A stretch of 29,595 nucleotides of DNA, taken from an uncultured Agathobacter sp. Lineage in GTDB: Bacteria > Bacillota > Clostridia > Lachnospirales > Lachnospiraceae. The notes beneath the pieces were generated by a model. The model saw only the letters and a program-made list of their open reading frames with translations, had not been told where the DNA came from and searched no databases. Shown piece after piece: positions 1 to 7,741 of this stretch. Position 1 is the first letter of the stretch, and every line of letters begins with the position of its first letter. The stretch is taken from the NCBI GenBank assembly GCA_934358675.1, contig CAKRKX010000020.1, positions 1-29,595 of the forward strand. Reading direction: 5' to 3'. A program made the translations under genes and the position numbers.

Positions 1-57
1 CTTCTCCCACAATAATTTTGCGAATTTTTCCTGAATCTCACCTAATTCAATTTCCAT
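1..57 (-). CDS. BlaI/MecI-type repressor, N-terminal fragment
   Basis: Only the first 19 codons lie in the window (protein begins MEIELGEIQEKFAKLLWEK); the rest runs off the left edge. The LGEIQ...F..LLWE pattern is the usual opening helix of BlaI/MecI/CopY winged-helix repressors. A good ribosome site (GGAGG) sits about 8 bases before the ATG. The assignment is supported by a 9+4+9 inverted repeat lying on its own promoter, which is how BlaI-type genes commonly regulate themselves. The identity rests on a short stretch plus the operator, so another winged-helix regulator remains possible. A BlaR-type sensor gene may follow outside the window. Confidence 0.6.
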   Translation of the reverse strand, partial: MEIELGEIQEKFAKLLWEK

Positions 58-86
58 ATCCCGTCCTCCGTCTATGGTTTACTCTC

Positions 87-129
87 GATAAACTAATTGT
101 AGTTTATCCTGAATAGACCAATTTGTCAA
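87..129 (-). promoter_or_regulatory. Promoter with BlaI-type operator
   Basis: Read on the minus strand there is a -35 TTGACA (124-129), a 17-base spacer and a -10 TAAACT (101-106). A perfect inverted repeat, GATAAACTA-ATTG-TAGTTTATC on the plus strand (87-108), covers the -10 box. Its core (ACTA..TGTAGT) resembles the TACTACA/TGTAGTA half-sites bound by BlaI/MecI. A repressor bound here would block polymerase, so autoregulation is inferred. Confidence 0.75.
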
Positions 130-130
130 C

Positions 131-174
131 AAAAAGGTGTAAAGTCTTTGATGATCATCAAGACTTTACACCTT
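131..174 (-). terminator. Terminator after the MntP-like gene
   Basis: A perfect 15-bp stem (134-148 with 160-174) closes an 11-base loop and is followed on the minus strand by TTTTTGTTG. It lies 22 bases beyond the stop of the minus-strand membrane protein gene ending at 196 and directly upstream of the next promoter, insulating the two units. Confidence 0.85.
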
Positions 175-195
175 ATCTTTATTTTATATTCGTAT

Positions 196-780
196 TTAGA
201 AAATGGATAATACTCTCTGTAACAGTACATCAATTCCGGCGATCCATAGAAGGATGGCTCCCACGGTGTAGACCGTTGTCTTGGAAGCAAATCCCATGTG
301 ATAACCGGTATACATTCCGCCGATGACAAACGCGATCGTGATCACGACGATCATAATCAAGATTGCGACGAGGTTCGTTCCGACGAATCCGAACGCAATT
401 CCCGCAAGCACCGTATACAGGCTGCTGACCGTTGCAAGCCGCACGAAACGGTGAATGCCGAGATTCGTCTCAAGATGCTCCTCGACGCGCTCATTGCGTA
501 TCGCCTTCACGATCAGGCGGATACCGAGACCGAAGAAGATGACCATCGCAAGGATTTCACCGAGGAACCGCTCGTCCGCCATCGCATGCCTTTTGCAGAA
601 CAGATCCGATAAGAAATGTCCGAAATAAAGCGCGATCAACTGGCACACTGCCATCAGGACGCAGATTCCAGACAAAAATTTTTTATTTACTTTATTGACC
701 AATGATCCCTGACACTCCATCGCACCAAAGATATCCAAAGATATTCCGGCAACAATGAGCAGATTCTCTATCCAGTTCAT
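196..780 (-). CDS. MntP-like integral membrane protein
   Basis: A 194-residue, very hydrophobic protein with about six predicted membrane segments. The opening (LLIVAGISLDIFGAMECQGSLV) and the overall size and layout resemble the MntP/YtaF group of putative manganese efflux pumps, in which an early membrane helix carries a conserved Asp. A hydrophilic loop near residues 95-110 (RNERVEEHLETN) separates two three-helix halves, as in that family. An AAGGAG ribosome site lies about 8 bases before the ATG. It is downstream of the MMPL/heptad-repeat genes (88-base gap) and may be read from them, ending at the strong terminator. The substrate cannot be told from sequence, and the family match is moderate. 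Confidence 0.6.
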   Translation of the reverse strand: MNWIENLLIVAGISLDIFGAMECQGSLVNKVNKKFLSGICVLMAVCQLIALYFGHFLSDLFCKRHAMADERFLGEILAMVIFFGLGIRLIVKAIRNERVEEHLETNLGIHRFVRLATVSSLYTVLAGIAFGFVGTNLVAILIMIVVITIAFVIGGMYTGYHMGFASKTTVYTVGAILLWIAGIDVLLQRVLSIF

Positions 781-868
781 CCGTTTGCTCCTTCACGAGT
801 CATTCTTACGATTCATCCCCTCTCCCCACAGCATCTCAAGAGAGGGAACCAATCGTTATCCGTTAGTC

Positions 869-3019
869 TTATTTTACGTCGTCAGCCTTAATAGAGTCAA
901 GCTTGTAAATGAATTTCACGCTTCCGTTTACGCCGTCTGCGATAGAAGTAAATGTCTGATAATCTTCACCGGCATCGAGCATTGCCTGAAGCTTATCGGT
1001 AAGAGGCTTGATGTCTCCGTTGTAGCTGTTCACAATCTTGGAGATACCCTTCTCATCGAATTCAACCATACCGTCTGCCAGATCATGTGATCCGTCATCC
1101 AGCTTATCAACACCCTCTACAATCTTGGTAGTTGCATCATTTAATGCGGTAATTCCGGCTGTCAGTGTAGGAACCTGATCGGCAAGTGTCTGTGTTCCCT
1201 TGCTGAGTGCTGCTGCACCGCTTACAAGGCTGTATCCGTTGGACTGTACGGCCTCGATCTGCTGGGCAATCGTAGACTTTGCACTCTCGGCTCCGGTGAT
1301 AGCTGCCTGCGAAGCTGCCTGGGAAGCAACTTCCTTGCAGGCACCTGCCAGCTGGTTTGCCAGTGTCTGAAGACTGCTCTCTACCGCACCATTGATCTGC
1401 TCATTCGTTCTTCCTGCTGCAAGTGTAGCCTTGATGGTATCCTGCGTCTTGTTGAACAGAGTATCCTTCGCTCCTGCTTTTGCATACAGTAACTCGGCAA
1501 GCTGTGCGCTTGACATATCTTTTCCGATCGCATACATTGCTGCGTAGGTCTGATCACCTGCCTGTGCAGCCTTAGCAAAATTTGTCTTGATTGCAGAAGC
1601 TACCTGATCTGCTGTCAGCTTGCTGTCTGCCGGCTGTCCTGCTGCCTGTAAAAGTACCTGTCTTACGACTTCATTGTATACCGTTGTGGCTGCCTGGCTG
1701 CTGAATGCACCATCGTAAAGCGATGTGTAAAGAGCACCGTCTGCTACGCTTCCGTCCTCACTTTGTGTATAGCGGAGTGCAGAGTAAATCTGCTTTGCAA
1801 CTTCCTCGGTCTTACCATTCTTAAACTCTTTGTCGACTGCTGCGGAAGCGGTCTTGGATGCGGCAGCTTTCTCCTCATCGCTCATCTTTGTATTTAATGC
1901 CTTGTCTAAGGTCTTTAATCCCTTGCTGATGCTTTTTGCACTGGAATTTAAGGTATTAACGCCTTTTCCAAGGTCACCGCTTGCGGCGTAAAGATCGCTC
2001 ATTCCACTTGCATAATCAGCGAGATTACTCTGCAATGTATCAAGTCCGTCTGCCAGATCGGAGGATCCGTTCTTGAGTTCTGTTGTTGCATCCGTCAGAT
2101 CATTGATCATATCATCAAGAGAAGAAGAATCTCCTGTGCTCATGGATACCATGCTGCCTGCATTGGCAACCATTGTCATGGCTGTGCTGATCTCGAAGTT
2201 CTCAACGTCAGCACTTACCTCAAAGTACTCCGGAAGATCCAGATCATCGATGAAATCGGAATCCTCAACGCCAAGGCTGTCCTTGATGCCCGGAAGTGCA
2301 TAGCCGATCACGATGTTGCTGTCTCCGTTGCTCTGTACTTTACCGTTGGTCACTTCTACGTTTGAAAAGCTGTCATCCAGTACCATAGCGGTTACAGCTG
2401 CGAACGGAACCTTAACTTCAACGTCTTTTCCGTTTACGGTCTCTTTATAAGAAGAGTTGTTGGTGTAATCGAAACGGATCGTTACTTTTCCAGATTTTCC
2501 TGCAAGGTCTGCCGGTGCGATCTCCTCGCCGTCCAGATAGTAGGTTACTTTCTGGCTGACCGGAGCTTCCTCATCGGTCGTTCCCTGGTAGTAGATATCG
2601 CTGCCGTCGGCCTGCCAGGTCAGCTTGTCGCCATCCTGCTTGAACTCCTCATCGCCCTTGACATTCTTGATATCAGAGAGATTTGACTGATCCTCGATGG
2701 TTGCCGCGCCATCAGCATTTGCAAGGTGGTCACTTACGATTGTCTTATAAACACTTCCGTTTGCATCCGACAAAAGATATACGCTTTCGTCCTTGCCGAT
2801 CTCTTTGTCGCTCACCTTAAAGGAAACGAGATCCTTAAGATCAGCATCATCATCGTCATCTACGGTAGTTTCCTGCTGCACCTCTGCGCCCTTGTTCTGA
2901 TCCGCATTGACTGCGACTGCTGTCATTCCGCTTCCGAGGAGTGCTACAGTAAGTACTCCTGCTACGATACGGATTGCATATTTATTTGTGAATTTCTTCT
3001 TTAATTCCGGTAATTTCAT
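869..3019 (-). CDS. Exported heptad-repeat (YhgE/Pip-like) protein
   Basis: This 716-residue protein has one N-terminal hydrophobic segment (about residues 17-37) after a basic start, so it is exported or membrane-anchored. An acidic stretch (VDDDDDADL) and a beta-rich region follow. Two long tracts then have Leu and Gly spaced at seven residues (for example LKNGSSDLADGLDTL near 320 and VEGVDKLDDGSHDLADGM near 655), the xxxLxxG heptad pattern seen in YhgE/Pip-like proteins. An Ala/Gln-rich helical region lies between them. No second membrane segment is obvious, unlike full-length YhgE. The gene starts 12 bases after the MMPL exporter stop, so the two are almost certainly co-expressed. It probably forms the extracellular partner of the exporter; this is inference. 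It might also be described as a coiled-coil surface protein. Confidence 0.7.
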   Translation of the reverse strand: MKLPELKKKFTNKYAIRIVAGVLTVALLGSGMTAVAVNADQNKGAEVQQETTVDDDDDADLKDLVSFKVSDKEIGKDESVYLLSDANGSVYKTIVSDHLANADGAATIEDQSNLSDIKNVKGDEEFKQDGDKLTWQADGSDIYYQGTTDEEAPVSQKVTYYLDGEEIAPADLAGKSGKVTIRFDYTNNSSYKETVNGKDVEVKVPFAAVTAMVLDDSFSNVEVTNGKVQSNGDSNIVIGYALPGIKDSLGVEDSDFIDDLDLPEYFEVSADVENFEISTAMTMVANAGSMVSMSTGDSSSLDDMINDLTDATTELKNGSSDLADGLDTLQSNLADYASGMSDLYAASGDLGKGVNTLNSSAKSISKGLKTLDKALNTKMSDEEKAAASKTASAAVDKEFKNGKTEEVAKQIYSALRYTQSEDGSVADGALYTSLYDGAFSSQAATTVYNEVVRQVLLQAAGQPADSKLTADQVASAIKTNFAKAAQAGDQTYAAMYAIGKDMSSAQLAELLYAKAGAKDTLFNKTQDTIKATLAAGRTNEQINGAVESSLQTLANQLAGACKEVASQAASQAAITGAESAKSTIAQQIEAVQSNGYSLVSGAAALSKGTQTLADQVPTLTAGITALNDATTKIVEGVDKLDDGSHDLADGMVEFDEKGISKIVNSYNGDIKPLTDKLQAMLDAGEDYQTFTSIADGVNGSVKFIYKLDSIKADDVK

Positions 3020-3031
3020 GGTGTCATCCTC

Positions 3032-5122
3032 CTACTTATTCTTAATACGAAATCCTGCACTTGTTGCACAGATTACACGGTCAAAAATCATTAACATGGA
3101 TGGAAGTACGAATGCTACAACGATCATACTGATGATTGCGCCTCGTGCCATCAACATACAAAGCGATCCGATCATATCGATATCGGAATATAAGCCGACA
3201 CCGAACGTTGCTGCGAAAAAGCTTAACGCGCTGACTAAGATGGACTGGATTGATTTCTCCAAAGCATCTGTGATCGCTTCCTTTTTCTCCATACCGCGTG
3301 AACGGTTTCTCTTGTACTTATTGGTCATAAGGATCGCATAATCGACGGTCGCACCAAGCTGAATGGTTCCGATTACGATTGATGCAATAAACGGTAATAC
3401 CGTTCCGGTGTATGCCGGGATGCCCATATTGATAAAGATGGCAAACTCGATGACAGATACCAGAATGATCGGTAATGAAATTGACTTAAATACGAATGCG
3501 ATGATAATGAAGATCGCACCGATGGAAATAATACTTACATTTCTAAAGTCGGTATCCGTGATCTCGATCAGATCCTTCGTACAAGGAGCTTCACCGATCA
3601 GCATTGCGGAATCATCATATTTCTTGATGATCTTGTTGATCTCATCACACTGTGCATTTACTTCATCCGTTGCGGATGCATATTCGGAAGCAACCAGCAT
3701 CAGCTGATATTTACCACTCTTTAACTCATTCGTTACCTCCTCCGGGATCATCTCCTGCGGAACACTTGGTCCTGCGATGGAATCCAGTGAAACAGCAAGC
3801 TTAACACCATCCACTTTCTTGATCTCATCGATCATGTTCATAGAGTCTTTTGCTGACAAATTACTGTCAGCAAGGATCATATGGGTTGCACCCATGTTAA
3901 ACTGTTCTGTCAGTTTGTCGTTACCAACCTTACTGTTAAATGTTTCCGGCAAGGTGTTGGTCAGATCATAATATACATCGGTATGTGTATATCCGTATAA
4001 TGCCGGGAACAGGATGACTACGAACAATACTGCAAATACAACATAATGTTTTGTAATCCATCCCGCGATACGTCCGAGATCCGGCATAATCACTTTATGC
4101 TTTGTCTTCTCGATCAGCTTATCGCACACAAGGATCATAGACGGCAGGATGGTTACACAGGCGATAACACCGATGACAACACCCTTTGCCATAACGATTC
4201 CAAGGTCTTTACCAAGTGTAAAGCTCATGAAACACAGTGCAACGAATCCGGCTACGGTTGTGATGGAGCTTCCGACCACCGAACTGATCGTATTGGAGAT
4301 TGCATGTGCCATGGCACGTTTCTTATCTCCCTCAAACCGCTCCTGATTCTCCTGATAGCTGTGCCACAGGAAGATCGAGTAGTCCATCGTTACACCGAGC
4401 TGTAAGACAGCCGCGAGTGCTTTCGTAATGTAGGAAATCTGCCCCATAAAGACGTTCGAACCGAGGTTATAAACGATCGCCAGTCCGATACTTAAAAGGA
4501 AGATAACCGGCACGATTGCGGAATCCATTGTCAGTGACAGGATGATCAGTGACAAGACAACTGCGATCAATACATAGATCACACTCTCGTTTTCGGCAAG
4601 CTTACGGATATCATTGTTGACCGAAGCCATACCGCTGACGAAGCACTGATCGCCAACCAGTCCGTTGATTTCCTCGATCGCATCCATTGTTCCGTCGGAT
4701 GACATGGACTCATCAAAAAACACTGCCATCAACTGGCTGTCCGCATCTTTGTTGTTAAAGAAATCATAGATGTCATCCGGCAGCGCCTCACGCGGGATAC
4801 TGAAATCTGCAACAGATCCGTACCAGATAACTTTCTTCACGTGGTCGATATCGCCGATCTCATCCGCAACTTTTTGCAGATCTTTGTCGTCCATACCTTC
4901 CACAACTACAAGTGAAAATGCACCCGTTCCGAATTCATCCAGCAGGATATCCTGACCCTTCATGGTCTCAATCTCACCCGGCAGGTAAGACAGGATATCA
5001 TAGTTTACTCTGGTGTTAATGTAACCGATTCCTGACGGGATCAGTAACAGAAATGCCAGAATCAGAATCGGGATGCGAAGTTTTACAACTCCCTTTCCAA
5101 ATTTAATCATTTTGTTCACCAT
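3032..5122 (-). CDS. MMPL/RND-family exporter
   Basis: A 696-residue membrane protein with the duplicated RND layout: one membrane helix near residues 12-32, a large outer loop, a block of five helices (about 180-355), a second single helix (about 365-390), a second outer loop, and a final helix block (about 535-690). Each half carries the MMPL-type motif with an acidic residue in a helix: LQLGVTMDYSIF in the first and IQLGATVDYAIL in the second. These Asp-Tyr pairs are the proton-relay positions of the family. Such proteins export lipids or amphiphilic compounds; the substrate here is unknown. The start is ambiguous: ATG at 5122, or an in-frame ATG at 5110 preceded by GGATGGTG. It lies between a TetR gene and the heptad-repeat gene, a common arrangement for a regulated exporter. 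Confidence 0.85.
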   Translation of the reverse strand: MVNKMIKFGKGVVKLRIPILILAFLLLIPSGIGYINTRVNYDILSYLPGEIETMKGQDILLDEFGTGAFSLVVVEGMDDKDLQKVADEIGDIDHVKKVIWYGSVADFSIPREALPDDIYDFFNNKDADSQLMAVFFDESMSSDGTMDAIEEINGLVGDQCFVSGMASVNNDIRKLAENESVIYVLIAVVLSLIILSLTMDSAIVPVIFLLSIGLAIVYNLGSNVFMGQISYITKALAAVLQLGVTMDYSIFLWHSYQENQERFEGDKKRAMAHAISNTISSVVGSSITTVAGFVALCFMSFTLGKDLGIVMAKGVVIGVIACVTILPSMILVCDKLIEKTKHKVIMPDLGRIAGWITKHYVVFAVLFVVILFPALYGYTHTDVYYDLTNTLPETFNSKVGNDKLTEQFNMGATHMILADSNLSAKDSMNMIDEIKKVDGVKLAVSLDSIAGPSVPQEMIPEEVTNELKSGKYQLMLVASEYASATDEVNAQCDEINKIIKKYDDSAMLIGEAPCTKDLIEITDTDFRNVSIISIGAIFIIIAFVFKSISLPIILVSVIEFAIFINMGIPAYTGTVLPFIASIVIGTIQLGATVDYAILMTNKYKRNRSRGMEKKEAITDALEKSIQSILVSALSFFAATFGVGLYSDIDMIGSLCMLMARGAIISMIVVAFVLPSMLMIFDRVICATSAGFRIKNK

Positions 5123-5153
5123 CCATTTTCTTTTATTTTCATTTGTGAGTATA

Positions 5154-5190
5154 AAAAAAAAGACCGAATATGAAAATATTCAATCTTTTT
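5154..5190 (-). terminator. Terminator or attenuator between tetR and exporter
   Basis: On the minus strand AAAAAGA-TT-GAATAT, a TTTC loop, then ATATTC-GG-TCTTTTTTTTT can form a 15-bp hairpin with two U-G pairs and a T9 tail. It follows the TetR gene and precedes the exporter start, so it either ends the tetR transcript or attenuates readthrough. Confidence 0.75.
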
Positions 5191-5221
5191 GTCTTGTATC
5201 GGTCAAATATACATTTTGGCA

Positions 5222-5247
5222 AATCTGTATATCTCGTTATACAGATT
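5222..5247. promoter_or_regulatory. Palindrome, candidate TetR operator
   Basis: A perfect 10-bp inverted repeat, AATCTGTATA and TATACAGATT, is separated by six bases. It lies just past the tetR stop and upstream of the exporter gene. It lacks a T-tract, and its size fits a TetR-dimer operator, so operator is preferred over terminator. Binding is inferred. Confidence 0.5.
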
Positions 5248-5281
5248 TTGTATTTTGTATTTGTGCAAAAAGCCGACTTCT

Positions 5282-5848
5282 CTACAATTCTTTGATCACA
5301 TCCGTCATCGAACGGGTAATCATGTAATGGTACGCCTCCGCAATCTCACGCGGGCTAAGCGTCATGCCCTGTCCGATCCATTCCTCTGTCGCAAAGCACA
5401 TAGACTGTGCATAGTAAGAAGCAATAATCTCCGGTGTCAGCCACTTGTGCTTCGGTGTCTTGCCGGACATCTGCTCCTCGATGATCTCGAGCAGCATCTC
5501 CCGCACGCATTTCTGCGCAACATCGTGGAATGTGACCGCACCTTCCAGCTTGACCACATGCGAATAGAACGCTTTGTCCCGCTCGATGCTGGTAAAAAGC
5601 AAAACCATCGCCTCCGTCACCATTCCACTTCGGACCAATGGAAGAATCGGCTCCAAAAGTTCCGTGCGGATAATCCATTCGAGCAGTTCAAACTTATCCT
5701 GAAAATGGTTATAGAACGTTGGACGGATAACTCCGGCTTTGTCTGTAATCTCTTTAATTGTAATCTTTTCCATCGGCCGCTTTGCCGCAAGCTCCTTTAA
5801 GCTATCCGCCAGCAATTGGTCAACATCGGTCCTTCCCTGTGTTGTCAT
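5282..5848 (-). CDS. TetR/AcrR-family regulator
   Basis: A 188-residue protein with a TetR N-terminal helix-turn-helix (about residues 9-55): ...LLADSLKELAAKRPMEKITIKEITDKAG followed by the recognition helix around VIRPTFYNHFQDKFELL. The C-terminal helical domain, with a WIIRTELL start, resembles the DhaS-like TetR branch and would bind a ligand. It is upstream of, and in the same direction as, the MMPL exporter and its heptad-repeat partner, separated by a palindrome and a terminator-like hairpin. It is therefore the likely controller of the exporter. The ligand is unknown. A TAAGG ribosome site lies about 7 bases before the ATG. Confidence 0.85.
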   Translation of the reverse strand: MTTQGRTDVDQLLADSLKELAAKRPMEKITIKEITDKAGVIRPTFYNHFQDKFELLEWIIRTELLEPILPLVRSGMVTEAMVLLFTSIERDKAFYSHVVKLEGAVTFHDVAQKCVREMLLEIIEEQMSGKTPKHKWLTPEIIASYYAQSMCFATEEWIGQGMTLSPREIAEAYHYMITRSMTDVIKEL

Positions 5849-5880
5849 ATGATACCTTACACTTCACCTCATTGATGCAC

Positions 5881-6102
5881 TTACTCATCAAACTCCATGG
5901 TTACAAAATACCCCTTTTCCGTCTCCTTTACATCAACAACGATGCCTTCTCTTGTCTTTAATCGCTCGCTGACCGCATAGTTTCCCGACATGGCGATCGC
6001 ATGCTCGATCGTATAATAATAAGAAGTCGGCAGCTTGCCTTCTGTCACTGACAGCCGTTCCCCAACCTTGGTAAGTCCCGGACGCTCCATCTTAAATTCC
6101 AT
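5881..6102 (-). CDS. Small conserved-looking hypothetical protein
   Basis: The product is about 73 residues from the ATG at 6102 (MEFKMERPGLTKVGERLSV...), ending YFVTMEFDE. This start is preferred because GAGG lies about 5 bases upstream and the gene then overlaps the end of the DUF308 gene by 11 bases, implying translational coupling. In-frame ATGs at 6111 and 6120 are alternatives. It has no membrane segment, cysteine motif or domain I recognise. Alternating hydrophobic residues in the last third (EGIVVDVKETEKGYFVTMEF) suggest a small beta fold. It sits between the DUF308 gene and the TetR gene. Confidence 0.6.
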   Translation of the reverse strand: MEFKMERPGLTKVGERLSVTEGKLPTSYYYTIEHAIAMSGNYAVSERLKTREGIVVDVKETEKGYFVTMEFDE

Positions 6103-6697
6103 CTGCCTCATCTTTATCACTGTCCTCTACAAAATTGACATCAACGGTCTCGTTGCGTCTTGCGTAGTCCTTTGCGGCATGTGTCGCCGTACCTGCGATC
6201 CAGATGTTCGAAATTCCGTTATAGATCAGAATGATTCCGACAACGATCGTCGCCTTCTCCATCATGCCGAACGCATCGAATACACAGAAGAAACCGAGGA
6301 CTACACTGATGATCGCAAGGATCAGGTTTGCGCCCCACGCATCAAATCCATATTTCTTTGCTTCGATGGTCTCCTTGATCGCACGGATTCCGTGGAACAG
6401 AAGCACCACGCCGATCACGATCGGGATCAGGCTCATGATGACCGCCGGCTCCGCAAGGAACCAGATACCCACTGCCAGAACCAGAATACCCATCACGACC
6501 GACAGGCCGTTCGTCACGACGTTCAAAAAGAAACTGCACAGATAGACTGCGCCGATCACGATCATGCCGATCGCAAGCACGCTGCCCATCACATTGATCA
6601 CGCTGCTATTCCAAATGATAAAAACCACACCCAGTAAAATACATAAAATCGAGGACAATAAAAAGTCCGCTTTAATTCTTCGTAAGAAATCTTTCAT
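6092..6697 (-). CDS. DUF308/HdeD-type membrane protein
   Basis: About 201 residues from the ATG at 6697 (MKDFLRRIKADFLLSS...), with six membrane segments in short pairs and the repeated (L/I)xxxGxxxI pattern typical of the DUF308/HdeD family. A charged soluble tail (VNFVEDSDKDEADGI) ends it. A longer reading to 6730 is rejected because its first codons lie in a repeated intergenic element; the 6697 start has GTGAGG just upstream. Family members are linked to acid or membrane stress in some bacteria, but no function can be assigned here. The likely promoter is at 6958-6986, giving a leader of about 250 bases that contains both repeats. Confidence 0.75.
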   Translation of the reverse strand: MKDFLRRIKADFLLSSILCILLGVVFIIWNSSVINVMGSVLAIGMIVIGAVYLCSFFLNVVTNGLSVVMGILVLAVGIWFLAEPAVIMSLIPIVIGVVLLFHGIRAIKETIEAKKYGFDAWGANLILAIISVVLGFFCVFDAFGMMEKATIVVGIILIYNGISNIWIAGTATHAAKDYARRNETVDVNFVEDSDKDEADGI

Positions 6698-6720
6698 TTG
6701 CCTCACGTCTCCTTCTTTTT

Positions 6721-6876
6721 CGCAGTGCATCTCGAAAAACCTCCGGTTTTCCTCGATGTACGGGCATTCGCCCTATCTATTTGCTACGGCAAAAGACTCG
6801 GAAAATCTTTTGGTCTATCGCAGTGCATCTCGAAAAACCTCTGGTTTTCCTCGATGTACGGGCATTCGCCCTATCT
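6721..6876. repeat. Tandem 58-bp intergenic repeat
   Basis: Two copies (6721-6778 and 6819-6876) differ at one base and are separated by 40 bases. Each contains an imperfect hairpin (AAAACC-TCC-GGTTTT in copy 1) and a second small one (GGGC-ATTC-GCCC). They fill the leader between the minus-strand promoter near 6960 and the DUF308 gene. They look like a mobile or family-wide intergenic repeat rather than coding sequence. The whole 6698-7052 gap holds only these repeats, a further GC-balanced segment and two promoters. Confidence 0.85.
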
Positions 6877-6957
6877 TCCAGGAAAGCCAACGCCCTCATT
6901 GTGCAAGCGCATTCGGTCCTTGTCTTTCCTGTTCGGCACTGCTCATTGCTTGCGCTC

Positions 6958-6986
6958 ATTATATCATTCCTTGATTTTTTGTTCAA
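6958..6986 (-). promoter_or_regulatory. Promoter for the DUF308 unit
   Basis: On the minus strand TTGAAC (6981-6986) is 17 bases from a consensus TATAAT (6958-6963). It would drive the DUF308 gene, the small gene and tetR. Confidence 0.75.
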
Positions 6987-7010
6987 CTTTTGATGAAAAT
7001 TTGTTATAAT
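6982..7010 (+). promoter_or_regulatory. Promoter for ybaK
   Basis: A consensus TATAAT (7005-7010) with an extended TGn (7002-7004) lies 17 bases from a weak -35, TTCAAC (6982-6987). That -35 occupies nearly the same bases as the -35 of the opposite promoter, so both polymerases could not bind at once. Confidence 0.65.
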
Positions 7011-7052
7011 GAAGCGTAAAATTTATTCTCAATAATATTCAGGAGGACGCTT

Positions 7053-7535
7053 ATGGGAAAAGAAACAAAGACAAATGCCGTCCGCATCTTAGAGCGAAAC
7101 AAAGTTCCGTATGAACTGATAACATATGAATGCGACGAGTTTATCGATGGCATGCACACCGTAGAGATGACCGGAGCTCCGGCCGAACAGACCTACAAGA
7201 CTCTTGTCATGCAGGGCAAAAGCAAACAGTACTATGTATTCGTGATTCCTATTGCAGAGGAAGTCGATCTCAAGGCAGCAGCCCGTTCCGTCGGCGAGAA
7301 ATCTGTCGAGATGATCCATGTCAAGGATCTGACCGCGATCACGGGATATGTCCGCGGTGGCTGCAGTCCACTCGGCATGAAGAAAGCCTTCACCACCGTC
7401 ATTGATTCTTCCGCAGAACAGTTCGACACCATGTATGTCAGCGGCGGACGCATCGGAACAACGATCAAACTCAATCCACAGGATCTCGCGAAAGTCGTTC
7501 GCGCAACATTTGCACCGATTCTGATGCATACCTGA
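7053..7535 (+). CDS. ybaK: Cys-tRNA(Pro) deacylase YbaK
   Basis: A 160-residue protein of the YbaK/EbsC editing family, which hydrolyses cysteine mis-attached to tRNA-Pro in trans. Typical elements are the N-terminal NAVRILERNKVPYEL strand-helix, the Y-K-T-L-V core (QTYKTLVMQG near 50) and the family signature GYVRGGCSPLGMKKAF near 99-114. Length matches the family. A strong AGGAGG site lies about 8 bases before the ATG. It appears to be a single-gene unit with its own promoter. The neighbouring sulfur genes give a loose cysteine link but are far away, so no functional tie is claimed. Confidence 0.93.
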   Translation: MGKETKTNAVRILERNKVPYELITYECDEFIDGMHTVEMTGAPAEQTYKTLVMQGKSKQYYVFVIPIAEEVDLKAAARSVGEKSVEMIHVKDLTAITGYVRGGCSPLGMKKAFTTVIDSSAEQFDTMYVSGGRIGTTIKLNPQDLAKVVRATFAPILMHT

Positions 7536-7632
7536 TGGAGGCACCCTCATCACGTTGCCCCGAACTACTTACTGCATCGATCTCATAGAACAAGTTATCA
7601 ATAATACTAGATTTCTCTATATAAACAGATAG

Positions 7633-7711
7633 CGGATTACAATTTTCAAAAAAGTATTTCCATCTACAGAATTTGGGGCATTTAAGCACACCTCTTGAAA
7701 ATTATAATCCG
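7633..7711. repeat. Long inverted repeat between ybaK and SseB-domain gene
   Basis: Two 17-base arms (7633-7649 and 7695-7711) are complementary except for one position, which is a U-G pair on the minus strand. They enclose 45 bases. There is no T-tract beside either arm. It lies in the 206-base space between the convergent ybaK and SseB-domain genes. It could be a structured 3' region or the trace of a small inserted element; nothing else is seen in this gap. Confidence 0.6.
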
Positions 7712-7741
7712 GTATCGTCACTTTATTATAGGAAATAAATA

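Noticed and set aside
818..846. CCCTCTC/GAGAGGG hairpin between the heptad-repeat gene and the MntP-like gene
   Set aside because: The stem is only 7 bp with a long loop and has no T-tract, so it is not called a terminator.
5189..5800. Open frame of 203 codons on the plus strand
   Set aside because: It is antisense to the tetR gene, which has a clear helix-turn-helix.
6721..6876. Repeat pair considered as CRISPR
   Set aside because: Only two 58-bp units with one 40-base spacer, internal hairpins and no cas genes.
6777..6986. Minus-strand open frame through the 58-bp repeats
   Set aside because: It is composed of repeat sequence, has odd Cys/Arg/Thr-rich composition, and lacks a ribosome site.
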